Made by a program: the position numbers and the translations under genes. From contig NZ_KB849628.1 in NCBI RefSeq assembly GCF_000368685.1, positions 855,697-919,696 on the forward strand: 64,000 bases of DNA, in the 5' to 3' direction. The notes beneath the pieces were generated by a model that saw nothing but the letters and a program-made list of their open reading frames with translations, was not told the origin of the DNA and did not search any database. Source of the stretch: Acinetobacter baylyi DSM 14961 = CIP 107474. GTDB taxonomy: Bacteria > Pseudomonadota > Gammaproteobacteria > Pseudomonadales > Moraxellaceae. Shown in pieces: positions 48,633 through 59,036 of the stretch. The number at the start of each line of letters is the position of its first letter. The stretch's first letter is position 1.

Positions 48633-49208
48633 TTATGGCGAGTTTTTCCATTGTCCAACCAATTGAATATTGACTTTTTCGCCTACTCCTCCAAATGCTT
48701 TCTTCATACCAAAATCACTTCGATCAATGGTCGTGGTTGCTGAAACATCCATCAAATGATTTCGATAGCTCACTGGCTTGAGTGTGGCGTTAAAAATGAC
48801 TGGCTTACTCACACCACGGATTGTCAACTGCCCTGAAATCACATACCTATAATCGTCTAGCGCTTTAAAATTATTACTTTTAAAGGTGACTGTCTTATAT
48901 TTTTCTGCATAAAACAAATCTTGCCCCAAAATCATATTTCGCATGGCAGGTTTGTCAAAACTGAGACTATTCACATCCAGCACAAACCTTACACTCGCAT
49001 TTTGCAGCACAGCAGGATCAAATTTCATCCATGACTGAACAGTATTAAATCGAGCTTTTACGATATTAACGCCTAAAGAATCAATATGGAAACCAACCTC
49101 GCTGTCAGGGGTCAATATCCAGGACGTCTCTGCTGCACTTGCTGTTGCTAACATTACTGTAAACAAGCTGACAAAACGCATATTTGTTTTGATTCTGTCT
49201 GTATGCAT
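48633..49208 (-). CDS. YceI-family periplasmic protein
   Basis: 191 aa, lipocalin-like barrel that binds isoprenoid or other lipids in relatives. ATG 49208 has AAGG 8 nt upstream; a shorter start (MRFVSLF) would give the bare signal peptide, cut near ASA. Motifs: WILTPDSEVGFHIDSLGV, SFDKPAMRNMIL, VISGQLTIRGVSKPV, STTIDRSDFGM-like (TTTIDRSDFGM). Minus strand, alone. Confidence 0.88.
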   Translation of the reverse strand: MHTDRIKTNMRFVSLFTVMLATASAAETSWILTPDSEVGFHIDSLGVNIVKARFNTVQSWMKFDPAVLQNASVRFVLDVNSLSFDKPAMRNMILGQDLFYAEKYKTVTFKSNNFKALDDYRYVISGQLTIRGVSKPVIFNATLKPVSYRNHLMDVSATTTIDRSDFGMKKAFGGVGEKVNIQLVGQWKNSP

Positions 49209-49256
49209 CAATGCAACCTTTATTCGTCATAACTACATGTTTATATCTAGCATGAT

Positions 49257-49823
49257 TTAGATCAAATTTGATGAATCTTGAGCTCGATATTTTTGTTGTA
49301 GTTGTTTATAAATTTCAGAATCTTGAAATGTTTTTAAAAACTGAATTGTACCTTCTGGAAATGCCGACTCAATGATTTTACCTTCATAGTAAGCTTCTCG
49401 CATTGGTGTTGCTGACATCGACTCTTTTAAACTTTCTAGTTCGACCATAGTCCATTCTGGAAAAAGTTTTAGATAATATGAAGATTCATCTTTAAAATGT
49501 CCAATCAAGCCAACATGACTTCTTGATTCAATTATAGCGTTGACCAATTGCTTAACCTGCTCTACCCATTTCTGATCATTATAAACATCAATAATATTTA
49601 CAAAATGAATCCGAGCCTGATCTTCTGCTGAAAAATTTGCCAGAATCATTTTTTGACGTTCTTCCGCAAGAAATGGATTCTTAATATTACGCTCAGGTTG
49701 AGCAGATCCCAATGCAATAATAACCTCACGACTTTGCTGTAATGCAATTTGTATAGTCTGCAAATGTGCGAAATGAAACGGCTGAAAGCGCCCAATAAAA
49801 ACGAGATAATCAAATTTGTACAT
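49257..49823 (-). CDS. nadM: Nicotinamide-nucleotide adenylyltransferase
   Basis: Joins NMN or nicotinate mononucleotide with ATP to give NAD or its acid form. 188 aa: GRFQPFHFAH (11-20) with the HxGH-like nucleotide-binding motif (HFAH), LGSAQPERNIKNPF, and SATPMREAYYEGK with the ISxxxxR-type motif (about 144-156). It has only the adenylyltransferase domain and no Nudix fusion. Single gene; the nadV partner known from other Acinetobacter is not beside it. Confidence 0.88.
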   Translation of the reverse strand: MYKFDYLVFIGRFQPFHFAHLQTIQIALQQSREVIIALGSAQPERNIKNPFLAEERQKMILANFSAEDQARIHFVNIIDVYNDQKWVEQVKQLVNAIIESRSHVGLIGHFKDESSYYLKLFPEWTMVELESLKESMSATPMREAYYEGKIIESAFPEGTIQFLKTFQDSEIYKQLQQKYRAQDSSNLI

Positions 49824-49922
49824 AAATCAACTTAACTTCCATGAACTCATCAGTTGCTCTTTTAGAGCAGTTTTAAGACATAATGCGTTACATGATCTTG
49901 AGAAACAAGCAAGGATAGTACG

Positions 49923-50723
49923 ATGACACTACAATGTATTCAACAACCTCACCCACATTTAAATGCAAATTTAGAAAATGGAGTGCTGACACTGGCATTG
50001 AATCGCGCTGAAACTAAAAATGCGCTTTATGGCGAACTCTATCTATGGCTTGCCCAAGCACTTGATGATGCCGATCAATCGAATGATGTGAGAGTGGTGA
50101 TATTACGTGGTGCAGATCGTGATTTTACTGCTGGCAATGATATGAAAGACTTTATGGGATTTATTCAAAAGCCGTATGAAGGCAAAGCTGGCGATCAGCC
50201 GCCATTTGTATTATTAAAGTCGGCAGCGAAATTTTCAAAACCACTGATCGTCGCTATTCAGGGGGTTGCTATCGGAATTGGAGTCACTATTTTGCTGCAT
50301 GCCGATCTAGTCTATGCCGATCAGACTGCTTTGTTCCAGATCCCATTTGTCAGCTTAGGATTGTCACCTGAAGGTGCAGCAAGTCGTTTACTGGTGAAAC
50401 AGGCAGGCTATCATCGCGCGGCAGAATTACTATTTACAGCAAAGAAATTTAATGCAGAACTGGCAGAAAAAGCGGGTTTAATCAATCAAATCAGTGATGA
50501 TGTCTATACACAAGCCCATCAGATAGCGTTGCAATTAGCTGCTTTACCTTTAGCATCCATTAAACAATCTAAAGCTTTAATGAAGCAGGATCTTGCCGAC
50601 ATCATAAAATGTATTGATGATGAAGCAGAAATTTTCATGCAACGTGTACGCTCACCCGAAATGAAAGAAGCCGTTCAGGCCTTTATGCAAAAACGTCAAC
50701 CAGACTTTTCTCAATTTAGCTAG
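49923..50723 (+). CDS. Crotonase-family enoyl-CoA isomerase
   Basis: 266-aa crotonase fold. FTAGNDMKDF (68-77) and the Gly-rich AIGIG (117-121) form the oxyanion hole. The Glu that enoyl-CoA hydratases carry after the oxyanion glycines is Val here (GIGVTILL), while the second acid, Glu150 in LSPEGAAS, is present, as in delta3,delta2-enoyl-CoA isomerases. So isomerase is more likely than hydratase. It probably moves double bonds during oxidation of unsaturated acyl-CoA. Single gene between divergent nadM and the nitroreductase. Confidence 0.85.
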   Translation: MTLQCIQQPHPHLNANLENGVLTLALNRAETKNALYGELYLWLAQALDDADQSNDVRVVILRGADRDFTAGNDMKDFMGFIQKPYEGKAGDQPPFVLLKSAAKFSKPLIVAIQGVAIGIGVTILLHADLVYADQTALFQIPFVSLGLSPEGAASRLLVKQAGYHRAAELLFTAKKFNAELAEKAGLINQISDDVYTQAHQIALQLAALPLASIKQSKALMKQDLADIIKCIDDEAEIFMQRVRSPEMKEAVQAFMQKRQPDFSQFS

Positions 50724-50831
50724 TTTTGAGATTAACACCATACCCACCAAAGGATAAATCCTGTGATACATGTTTTGAACAACACAGGATTTATTGAATG
50801 ATATGCTCGCTTTAAATTTCTATGTGAAATC

Positions 50832-51620
50832 ATGATTATGGCTACAACACATCAACATCCAACGTCAAGCGACCCAACGCTTAAAGAGCGCTACTACGAG
50901 CCAGCCCCACAAGATATTGATATTGAAAACTTTCGTAAGGTAATAGAAAGCCGTCGCTCGGTACGTAAATTCACTGACAAAACAATTCCAGCCGAAGTGC
51001 TTGATGCGTGTTTAGATTTGGCTTTACTTGCACCCAATTCATCCAATTTACAACCTTGGACATTTTATGTCGTACAAAATCCAGCCAAGAAAAAACAGTT
51101 AATCAAGGCTTGCCTGAATCAACTTGCAGCCAAAACAGCTTCGGAGCTCATTGTGTGTGTTGCACGCACAGATCGTATTGATGAAATGGCAAAAAGAAAC
51201 ATCAGTGAGTTTCCTTTTCCAGAAGCACCCAAAGCTGTTCAAACATATTACCGTTTTATTCCTTACAATTATAAAACTGGGTATTTCAATGCCATTGGTA
51301 ACGTTAAGAAAGTTGCTTTTAAAGTGGCCCGTTCTTTAAATAAACAACTCCCCGTGACTGCATTTAATCCTGCCGATGCACAGCTTTGGGCCAGCAAAAC
51401 TACTGCATTAGCTTGTGAGAATCTGGTTTTGGCACTTCGTGCTTATGGCTTTGATAGCTGCATGATGGAAGGTTTTGATGAACCTTTAGTATGTAAAATT
51501 TTAGGTTTAAATCATCAGCAGTTTCCTGTCATGGTCATTGGTGCAGGTGAACGTGCCAAAGATGGTGTGTTTTTCCCACGCTATCGTTTTGATCGCGATT
51601 TATTTATCCAGAAAGTTTAA
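50832..51620 (+). CDS. Nitroreductase-family flavoprotein
   Basis: 262 aa, larger than the classical 220-aa enzymes. FMN-binding SRRSVRKFTDKTIP (about 40-53), LALLAPNSSNLQPW, and a late GAGERAKDGV. NAD(P)H-dependent reduction of nitro compounds or quinones; physiological substrate unknown. Start at ATG 50832, though ATG 50838 is also possible. Convergent with the NIF3-like gene by 1 bp. Confidence 0.88.
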   Translation: MIMATTHQHPTSSDPTLKERYYEPAPQDIDIENFRKVIESRRSVRKFTDKTIPAEVLDACLDLALLAPNSSNLQPWTFYVVQNPAKKKQLIKACLNQLAAKTASELIVCVARTDRIDEMAKRNISEFPFPEAPKAVQTYYRFIPYNYKTGYFNAIGNVKKVAFKVARSLNKQLPVTAFNPADAQLWASKTTALACENLVLALRAYGFDSCMMEGFDEPLVCKILGLNHQQFPVMVIGAGERAKDGVFFPRYRFDRDLFIQKV

Positions 51621-51621
51621 G

Positions 51622-51942
51622 TCAATCTGTCTTAATCTCTAAAATTTGAATAAATTCAAAGGCAGGTTCTTCATACGGATGGCTTGCCTTTAATGCTTTT
51701 GCGACAGCACTAGCATTTTTCTCTAAGACAATGGTTTCGACACGCCACTCTTTAAGTTGTTCCAATTCATTTAACTGCCCTAAAAAAGGATCTGCTCCTT
51801 TGACTGGCTTAAACTGTCCTATTCCTTCGACTTGCCATGCACAATGCTCGTAGTTGCCAATTCCACCCGCCCCTGCATTAAAGATCGCCTCTTTAGTGAA
51901 TTCTAGATGTGACTCAGGTACATAATAAATCAGCTTGAGCAT
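51622..51942 (-). CDS. NIF3/YqfO-like C-terminal domain protein
   Basis: 106 aa from ATG 51942 (AAGGA about 10 nt upstream). LIYYVPESHLEFTKEAIFNAGAGGIGNYEHC and the hallmark SHPYEEPAFEF match the small CutA-like domain found inside NIF3/YqfO proteins, here stand-alone (quoted parts: AIFNAGAGGIGNYEHC, HPYEEPAFEF). Role unknown; relatives bind small molecules or metals. Confidence 0.85.
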   Translation of the reverse strand: MLKLIYYVPESHLEFTKEAIFNAGAGGIGNYEHCAWQVEGIGQFKPVKGADPFLGQLNELEQLKEWRVETIVLEKNASAVAKALKASHPYEEPAFEFIQILEIKTD

Positions 51943-52067
51943 GGCGAATGAATCCTTTATCTTCAATTAAGATCATTTATAGTTTATGAGATCTTAATGT
52001 TTGTCAATCTGATCAAACCACACTATGTCTTAACGACAAAACACACTTGTCAGGATGGTTGATTAAG

Positions 52068-53264
52068 ATGAACCAACTGCAAAACAATGAGCTTTCATCA
52101 CAAACGCGCTTCGTTATTGCTGCAGGTATAGCAAGTTTGATTGTAGTACATGGTTTGGGACGTTTTGCTTTTACGCCTTTGCTTCCCTATTTGATTCAGG
52201 ATCATGTGATTGATCTGGTTCAAGGCGCAAGTCTCGCAACATGGAATTATATTGGCTATCTGGTTGGTGCGTTATGGGCAATCTATTTAAATCGTAGCAC
52301 AAGCCCCAAGTTCTATCTGATCATTGCCTTAATCGTGAATACACTTTGTACTGTTCTACAAATCTTTACCCATGATTTTTTCTTGTTCATCTGCTTAAGA
52401 TTATTAAATGGAATTACCAATGGACTTGTCTTTGTTTTAGTACCTGCACTGATATTGGAATGGCTGGCACATCATCAAAAAACACAATTGAGCGGTCTTA
52501 TTTTTACAGGTGTTTCTATTGGTCTCATTCTCGACAGTCTTCTCATTGACTGGTCGTCAAATCTCTTTCATGGTCAGGGTCGCTGGATTCCGATCACTCT
52601 GATTGCCATTCCCTTAATGTTGTTTAGTATTTGGCAGATCAATAAAATAAGTATCCATATGCCTGTGGCCACTTCAAGCTCAAATACGCCTTTGTTTGAT
52701 CGGAACAGTACACCCTTATTTATTGGCTATGCGGGTGCAGGTTTGGGCTATGTTTTACCCATGACATTCTTACCCACACTTGCTCATGATCTGATTCAGC
52801 AGCAACCTAAAATTTTGGCCAATATCTGGCTGATTACAGCGATCTCTTGTCTTGTTTTTTTACCCTTATGGAATAAATTAGGCGCACAAACCAATGATCG
52901 TTTTGCCTTAATTTGCTCTTATATTGTGCAAATTTTAAGCCTGGTTGCTGTATTGGTGTTTCAAAATGCGATTAGTGTAATGTTATGTGCCATTCTAATG
53001 GGCGGAAGTTTTATGGGAACCGTGGTCTGTTCACAACGAATGGCACGTGTATTTCAACCACATCAAGGACCTAAACTCTACGCCGCGCTCATTAGCTTAT
53101 ATGCAGGTACTCAACTGATCGGCCCATGGCTAGTCAAGTTATGGATTGATCATGGTGGCCACTTGATACAAAGCTTTTATATTGGATTAGCCGCATTGAT
53201 CTGGGGATTATTCTGGACCCTTGGTACACCCCATCGAAAACTTAAGCATTCAAGTCAAAATTAG
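52068..53264 (+). CDS. MFS permease (YbfB/YjiJ family)
   Basis: 398 aa with about twelve membrane helices. Conserved HGLGRFAFTPLLPYLI (about 26-41), and LATWNYIGYLVGAL in helix 2-3. YbfB/YjiJ members are uncharacterised major-facilitator transporters. ATG 52068 is chosen over a TTG seven codons earlier. The stop overlaps the end of the small minus-strand protein by 4 bp. Confidence 0.88.
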   Translation: MNQLQNNELSSQTRFVIAAGIASLIVVHGLGRFAFTPLLPYLIQDHVIDLVQGASLATWNYIGYLVGALWAIYLNRSTSPKFYLIIALIVNTLCTVLQIFTHDFFLFICLRLLNGITNGLVFVLVPALILEWLAHHQKTQLSGLIFTGVSIGLILDSLLIDWSSNLFHGQGRWIPITLIAIPLMLFSIWQINKISIHMPVATSSSNTPLFDRNSTPLFIGYAGAGLGYVLPMTFLPTLAHDLIQQQPKILANIWLITAISCLVFLPLWNKLGAQTNDRFALICSYIVQILSLVAVLVFQNAISVMLCAILMGGSFMGTVVCSQRMARVFQPHQGPKLYAALISLYAGTQLIGPWLVKLWIDHGGHLIQSFYIGLAALIWGLFWTLGTPHRKLKHSSQN

Positions 53265-53377
53265 GCTTGCAACGCTATATAGTTGCCTAAAATCCATAGC
53301 ATTTCTGCAGCCATGACCATCATAAACCACATCCAGCCCTTTTGTTTTTTTGAGCGATGATGTTGATTTTTATTCAT
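53261..53377 (-). CDS. Small single-pass membrane protein (38 aa)
   Basis: Too short for usual calling. ATG 53377 has GGAGG with a 5-nt spacer, and a second GGAGG lies just upstream. The protein has a basic head (MNKNQHHRSKKQKG, 1-14) and one hydrophobic helix (WMWFMMVMAAEMLWILGNY, about 15-33) with Met/Trp enrichment and a single Glu. Predicted N-in topology. It ends 4 bp into the MFS stop, convergent. The strong ribosome site and clean membrane pattern argue for a real protein; function not known. I know no named family. Confidence 0.7.
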   Translation of the reverse strand: MNKNQHHRSKKQKGWMWFMMVMAAEMLWILGNYIALQA

Positions 53378-53457
53378 GACAACCTCCAGATCCTCCATAT
53401 ATGATCTTAATTGCTAGCAAAAGCTGTACCATTTTATGACTTAGAAATATAAAGCTA

Positions 53458-53488
53458 AAAATAAAGCCACCCGTTGGTGGCTTTATTT
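53458..53488 (-). terminator. Terminator of purL
   Basis: AATAAAGCCACC (53460-53471) and GGTGGCTTTATT (53476-53487) around a CGTT loop. The minus-strand tail is T-rich. Confidence 0.85.
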
Positions 53489-53500
53489 CACTTATCTTAA

Positions 53501-56500
53501 TTACCCAATAAATTTACGTGCGTTACGGAACATACGTAACCATGCACCATCTTCAGTCCAGTTTTCTGGTGACCAAGAGTGTTGAATGGCACGGAAGTTA
53601 CGCTCAGGATGCGGCATCATAATTGTTGCACGGCCATCTTTAGAGGTCACACCTGTAACAGCTTCTGGTGAGCCATTCGGATTCAGCGGATAATGCTGAG
53701 TTGGGTTACCTAAGCTGTCAACATAACGTAAAGTGACTTGCTGATTGGCATTTAAGCTCGCCAAATGAGCATCGGTTGTCACCACACGACCTTCACCGTG
53801 AGCAACGGCAATTGGCAAGATCGAACCTTGCATATCTTGCAACAATACCGACACCGATTTTTCAACACGCACGTTTACGCTACGCGCCTCAAACACTTCT
53901 GAAACATTACGGTGGAAACGTGGCCATGCATCGGCACCCGGAATAAGCGGTGCAAGCTGTGACAACATCTGGCATCCGTTACAAATCCCTAGGCTAAAGG
54001 TACTGTCACGATGGAAGAAGCTCTCAAACTGATCGCGTAATTTCGGATTAAACAGCACCGATTTCGCCCAGCCACCACCTGCACCCATGACATCACCGTA
54101 CGAGAAGCCACCACATGCCACCAAACCTTCAAAATCTTGAAGATCAACACGACCTGCGAGTAAGTCACTCATGTGAACATCAATGGTGTTGAATCCGACT
54201 TTATCGAATGCCGCCGCCATTTCAACGTGCCCATTGACACCTTGCTCACGCAAAATCGCCATATTTGGACGACGTGTCGCAATGAAAGGCGCTTCAACTG
54301 GTTCGTTTAAATCAAAAGTGGCTTGTGCAATCAAACCTTTGTGGTTTTGATCTGAAATCAAGGCAAACTCTTGGTCAGCAGTTTCAACGTTGTCACGTAA
54401 ACGCTGGATTTGATGAGACACTTCTGCCCATGCACGTTGTAATTCGGCACGTTCAAACGTTAAACCGTTCACACTCAATTGATCTGAACTGTTCACACGG
54501 CCAACCACCGAAATCGCATCTTTAAGGCCAGAAGCCGCAATTTCAGCTTGTACAGCATCCCAATCTGCAGCTTTTAACTGAACCACTGCACCAATTTCTT
54601 CTGCAAACAGGCTTTCAATGCTTTGCTGTTCAAATGCAACACCCAAACGTGATGCAAACATCATTTCGGCAACCGTTGCGAGCAAACCACCATCACCAAT
54701 ATCGTGATAGGCTTGAATTAAACTGCGGTTATTCCAGTCTTGTACCAACGCAAAAAATGCTTTTAAGTCGTCAAAACTGTCAACATCTGGCGTGACCGTT
54801 CCAATCGCCTTGTATACTTGAGTGAGAATCGATGCACCGAGACGGAACTGGCCTTTCGATAAATCGATACGAACCAGAACGGATTCATCGAATTTTTTCA
54901 GCTCTGGTGTTAAGGTTTTACGCACATCACTCACAGGTGCAAATGCAGTAATCACACCCGACATTGGCGAAGTCACGGCTTTGTCTTCGCCGTCGTCATT
55001 CCACGTGGTGCGCATTGAAAGCGAATCTTTACCGACCGGAATCGCAATGCCCAGCGCTGGACACATTTCCATACCAATGGCTTTTACACCTTCAAATAAA
55101 GCTTGATCTTCACCCTTTTGACCTGCAGCTGCCATCCAGTTTGCAGAAAGTTTGATGTCACCAATTTGTTCGATATTGGCCGATGCAATATTGGTAATCG
55201 CTTCAGCTACCGCAAGGCGTGCAGATGCCGCAGGGTTTAACAATGCCACTGGTGGGCGTTCACCCATTGCCATGGCTTCACCTGTGTACCCTTGAAGACT
55301 GGTTGTGGTCACCGCAGCATCGGCAACAGGCACCTGCCATGGACCAACCATTTGGTCACGTGCCACCATACCCGTAATCGAACGGTCACCAATGGTGATC
55401 AAGAACGATTTAGATGCGACGGTTGGATTTTTAAGTACACGGAAAATGGCATCTTTTAAATCGATCTGTGTCGTATCAAAAGGAGTACCTTCACGTTCAA
55501 TGCTTTCATAAGAACGTTGCATACGAGGTGTACCACCTAGCATGACTTGCATTGGAATATCCACGGCATTGTTTTCAAACAATGGATCTTCAACCGTTAG
55601 ATGACGTGCTTCAGTTGCTTCACCCAGTACAGCAAACGGACAACGCTCACGCGCACAGATTTCTTCAAACTGAGCCAAAGACTCTGGACGAATCGCAAGC
55701 ACATAACGCTCTTGTGCTTCGTTTGACCAGATTTCCATTGGGCTCATGCCAGGCTCAAGCGATGGAATTTTACGTAAATTTAAAATCGCACCCAATTCAT
55801 GGTCGTTTACCAGTTCAGGCATTGCATTTGAAAGACCACCTGCACCAACGTCATGAACAGACACAATCGGGTTGAAATCTTCTAGGCGCCAGCAGGTATC
55901 AATCACTTCTTGGCAACGGCGCTCCATCTCTGGGTTTTCACGCTGTACAGAAGCAAAATCAAGGCTCTCACCCATGGTACCGCTGTCTACAGAAGATGCT
56001 GCACCACCACCCAAACCAATCAACATGGCTGGTCCACCCAGTACAATCAGTAAATCGCCTGGTTGAATTGCATCTTTTTCGACATGATCTGGACGAATGT
56101 TGCCATAACCACCCGCAATCATGATTGGCTTATGGAAGCCTTTCACTTCACCATTGACATTTTGTTCAAAAGTACGGAAATAACCATTTAATGCCGGACG
56201 GCCAAATTCATTATTAAATGCCGCACCACCCAATGGACCTTCAATCATGATTTGAAGTGGAGATGCCATGCGTGACGGTTTACCGTAGTTTTCTTCCCAT
56301 GGCTGTTCAAAGCCCGGAATATTGAGGTTTGAAACGGTAAAGCCGGTCAAGCCTGCTTTGGGTTTACCCCCACGGCCTGTTGCGCCTTCATCACGGATTT
56401 CACCACCCGAACCCGTTGCAGCACCCGCAAATGGCGAGATTGCAGTTGGATGGTTATGGGTTTCAACTTTCATCAGGATGTGTGCAGCCTGACTTTTATA

Positions 56501-57337
56501 TTTATAAATGTAGTGACCGGTGTCGTTGTCTTTTTTTGGATAAAAACGCTGAGTATCGTAGCCTACAATCACAGACGCATTATCTTTATAGGCAGATAAC
56601 ACTTCGTCTGGTGACTCTTTATAGGTGTTTTTAATCATCTGGAACAAAGATAACGGCTGTACTTCACCATCAATCGTCCATTCTGAACCAAAGATTTTAT
56701 GACGGCAGTGCTCTGAGTTTGCCTGAGCAAACATCATCAGCTCGATATCGTTCGGGTTACGGCCCAATTGAGTAAAGGCATCGGTAAGGTAGTCGATTTC
56801 TTGCTCAGACAATGCAAAACCAAATTCATTGTTGGCTTTGACCAGTGCCGCTTTACCCTCACCCAAAATATCAATCGAGTTAAGAGGTTTTGGCGAAGTT
56901 TCCAAAAACAATGCATTGGCACTGTCAATTTCTGCAAAAACTGTTTCAGTCATGCGGTCATGAAGTGCTTGTTTCACTTCATTGGTCATTTCGCTCATCC
57001 CTTTAAGGGTAAACAAAATACCACGCTCTAAACGATGAATCGGTGTATTACAGTTTTTGAAAATATCGGTGGCTTTAGACGACCACGGAGAAATGGTGCC
57101 GATACGTGGCGTCACCAAAACTTGGATTTCATCTGTTGCCGCCTGACGTAGCTCAAACGATGATCCATCATTTAATAGTTGTAATGCAGATTGATGCTGC
57201 TGCTCGTTGAGCGCTTGATCAAACAGATAAACCCATTGGCTGTCAAAAGATTGTACAGAACTAATTGACGATAAACGTGTTAATAGTTGAGCTTTCTTAA
57301 AAGAAGAATGTGCTGGTGCACCGGCCACGATAAACAT
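53501..57337 (-). CDS. purL: Phosphoribosylformylglycinamidine synthase (single-chain PurL)
   Basis: Fourth step of de novo purine synthesis: turns FGAR into FGAM with glutamine and ATP. 1278 aa, the gammaproteobacterial one-chain form. N-terminal domain, two repeated ATP/FGAR-binding halves ([20 protein letters not shown] near 292-311; key part [26 protein letters not shown] [13 protein letters not shown]), and a C-terminal glutaminase with the nucleophile in [10 protein letters not shown] and the acid pair in VAHGEGR and PHPERNFR. Single gene with a 255-bp divergent region to dgt. Confidence 0.98.
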   Translation of the reverse strand: MFIVAGAPAHSSFKKAQLLTRLSSISSVQSFDSQWVYLFDQALNEQQHQSALQLLNDGSSFELRQAATDEIQVLVTPRIGTISPWSSKATDIFKNCNTPIHRLERGILFTLKGMSEMTNEVKQALHDRMTETVFAEIDSANALFLETSPKPLNSIDILGEGKAALVKANNEFGFALSEQEIDYLTDAFTQLGRNPNDIELMMFAQANSEHCRHKIFGSEWTIDGEVQPLSLFQMIKNTYKESPDEVLSAYKDNASVIVGYDTQRFYPKKDNDTGHYIYKYKSQAAHILMKVETHNHPTAISPFAGAATGSGGEIRDEGATGRGGKPKAGLTGFTVSNLNIPGFEQPWEENYGKPSRMASPLQIMIEGPLGGAAFNNEFGRPALNGYFRTFEQNVNGEVKGFHKPIMIAGGYGNIRPDHVEKDAIQPGDLLIVLGGPAMLIGLGGGAASSVDSGTMGESLDFASVQRENPEMERRCQEVIDTCWRLEDFNPIVSVHDVGAGGLSNAMPELVNDHELGAILNLRKIPSLEPGMSPMEIWSNEAQERYVLAIRPESLAQFEEICARERCPFAVLGEATEARHLTVEDPLFENNAVDIPMQVMLGGTPRMQRSYESIEREGTPFDTTQIDLKDAIFRVLKNPTVASKSFLITIGDRSITGMVARDQMVGPWQVPVADAAVTTTSLQGYTGEAMAMGERPPVALLNPAASARLAVAEAITNIASANIEQIGDIKLSANWMAAAGQKGEDQALFEGVKAIGMEMCPALGIAIPVGKDSLSMRTTWNDDGEDKAVTSPMSGVITAFAPVSDVRKTLTPELKKFDESVLVRIDLSKGQFRLGASILTQVYKAIGTVTPDVDSFDDLKAFFALVQDWNNRSLIQAYHDIGDGGLLATVAEMMFASRLGVAFEQQSIESLFAEEIGAVVQLKAADWDAVQAEIAASGLKDAISVVGRVNSSDQLSVNGLTFERAELQRAWAEVSHQIQRLRDNVETADQEFALISDQNHKGLIAQATFDLNEPVEAPFIATRRPNMAILREQGVNGHVEMAAAFDKVGFNTIDVHMSDLLAGRVDLQDFEGLVACGGFSYGDVMGAGGGWAKSVLFNPKLRDQFESFFHRDSTFSLGICNGCQMLSQLAPLIPGADAWPRFHRNVSEVFEARSVNVRVEKSVSVLLQDMQGSILPIAVAHGEGRVVTTDAHLASLNANQQVTLRYVDSLGNPTQHYPLNPNGSPEAVTGVTSKDGRATIMMPHPERNFRAIQHSWSPENWTEDGAWLRMFRNARKFIG

Positions 57338-57430
57338 GTTGATTTTGGCTCCACGGGCAAGTCTTTTGAACTTTACCGCAATGTGACTTTAGAGAGAGCG
57401 CATATTCTACTGTGAAAAGCAAAAATCAGC

Positions 57431-57454
57431 TAGATAAACAATCTGTATTATCTA
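57431..57454. promoter_or_regulatory. Inverted repeat between purL and dgt
   Basis: TAGATAA (57431-57437) and TTATCTA (57448-57454) form a perfect 7-bp inverted repeat with a 10-bp spacer (24 bp in all), about one helical turn per half. It sits about 95 bp upstream of purL and 138 bp upstream of dgt. An operator for one or both genes is possible. I know of no PurR in Acinetobacter that would match it. Confidence 0.35.
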
Positions 57455-57591
57455 AATGAATTGCATCAAAATAATCATAATCTTGAAAAGAAAGCGAAAA
57501 CAGCTAAAAACGCCAACTTCTGTCGCACTGATCTAGTGCTTTTGCATTTTTTTTGGCATCATGCAATGAGATATCTAAAGAACCGTTATAA

Positions 57592-58926
57592 ATGGAACAA
57601 ATGCGCTGGTTAGAACTACTCTCAGCAGTTCGCTTAGGTAGTAAAAAAAGTAAAACCGAATTGGCACGTAGCCCTTTTCATAAAGATTATGATCGTATTA
57701 TTTTCTCTCCAAGTTTTAGACAACTAAACCGTAAAACTCAAGTTCATCCACTCTCTCAGCAAGATGGCATTCATACACGGCTCACCCATTCACTTGAAGT
57801 GTCATGTGTTGGACGAACATTAGGCATGCTAGCTGCCGAAAAAATTAAAACTGAATTACCTGCATGGATTTCACCTGCAGATATTGGTGCCATTATTCAG
57901 GCTGCTTGTTTAGCACATGATATTGGTAACCCACCTTTTGGTCATGCTGGTGAATATGCCATTCGTGACTGGTTTGATGAAGCAGACAACCAAACCTATT
58001 TACTGGGTTTAACACCAGAACAGCAGGCCGACGTGTGCCAGTTTGAAGGCAATGCCCAGGGCTTAAGAATTTTGACCCGTCTGGATTATCATCCTAACGA
58101 CGGCGGCATGCGTCTGACTTATGCCACGTTGGGTGCATATTTAAAATATCCTTGGTTATCGCATCCGATTGATCATATCGACTCGACACACTTACGCTCA
58201 AAATTCGGATGCTATCAGTCTGAAAAAGAAGTTTTGGTACAAATTGCAGAACAATTGGGTTTATTACAACTCGGTGAATATCATTATTGCCGACATCCAC
58301 TCACTTACCTACTCGAAGCTGCGGATGATATTTGCTATGCCCTGATTGATCTGGAAGATGGGATCAGCATGAATATGCTGGAATATGACGAGGTCGAACC
58401 ATACTTTATTAATCTAATTGGAGACTATGGTACGCCACACGAGCTTCATATATCACATGCAACCTGGCATCAAAAAATCGCTGCCCTTCGTGGTCGTGTG
58501 ATGAAACGTCTGGTGGCTGAGGTCACAAGCGCATTTGCCCGTCATCATGATGAAATTTTGGCTGGCAGGCTTAATGGCGGTTTATTGCAATATTGCCCAA
58601 GTGATATTCACATTGGGATTCAGAATGCTAAAAACCTGACTCGGGACAAGATTTTTGATCATCCGCACAAAGCAGATCTTGAGTTACTGGCACATTCGAG
58701 CCTGCAAAACCTACTTGATGCCTTTATTCCTTTAGCTCGTCCCAATCAGCGACTACGTTTTAAAGATCAGCGACTTTTGGTGATTTTGCAAAATCTAGGT
58801 ATGAATATGACAGATGATTTATATCAGAATATTATGCAAATTCTGGATATTATCAGCCGTTTTTCCGACCATCAGGCTTATGCCATTTCGCAAGAACTCA
58901 AAGGTAATAAAGTCAGTATGTTTTAA
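57592..58926 (+). CDS. dgt: dGTP triphosphohydrolase-like HD enzyme
   Basis: Hydrolyses dNTPs to the nucleoside and tripolyphosphate. 444 aa, HD-domain metal ligands: TRLTHSLEVS (about 62-71), LAHDIGNPPFGHAGE (about 106-120) and a late Asp in ADDICYAL. Length and motifs match type 1 dGTPase. In other bacteria such enzymes lower dNTP levels or restrict phage; nothing here decides the role. Divergent from purL. Confidence 0.93.
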   Translation: MEQMRWLELLSAVRLGSKKSKTELARSPFHKDYDRIIFSPSFRQLNRKTQVHPLSQQDGIHTRLTHSLEVSCVGRTLGMLAAEKIKTELPAWISPADIGAIIQAACLAHDIGNPPFGHAGEYAIRDWFDEADNQTYLLGLTPEQQADVCQFEGNAQGLRILTRLDYHPNDGGMRLTYATLGAYLKYPWLSHPIDHIDSTHLRSKFGCYQSEKEVLVQIAEQLGLLQLGEYHYCRHPLTYLLEAADDICYALIDLEDGISMNMLEYDEVEPYFINLIGDYGTPHELHISHATWHQKIAALRGRVMKRLVAEVTSAFARHHDEILAGRLNGGLLQYCPSDIHIGIQNAKNLTRDKIFDHPHKADLELLAHSSLQNLLDAFIPLARPNQRLRFKDQRLLVILQNLGMNMTDDLYQNIMQILDIISRFSDHQAYAISQELKGNKVSMF

Positions 58927-59036
58927 ATTTCAATTGCTAGATTAAATGAGTTGCTTGTACAACAGCCGGTTGTCTGATGTGAAGTATCAAGATTTTTGTT
59001 ATTGTATTTTTTGAATTTGAAGAGTGATTGAATCGC

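Noticed and set aside
57592..58926. dgt as part of a dNTP-depleting phage defence system
   Set aside because: It matches a housekeeping dGTPase and has no defence partner genes; neighbours are core.
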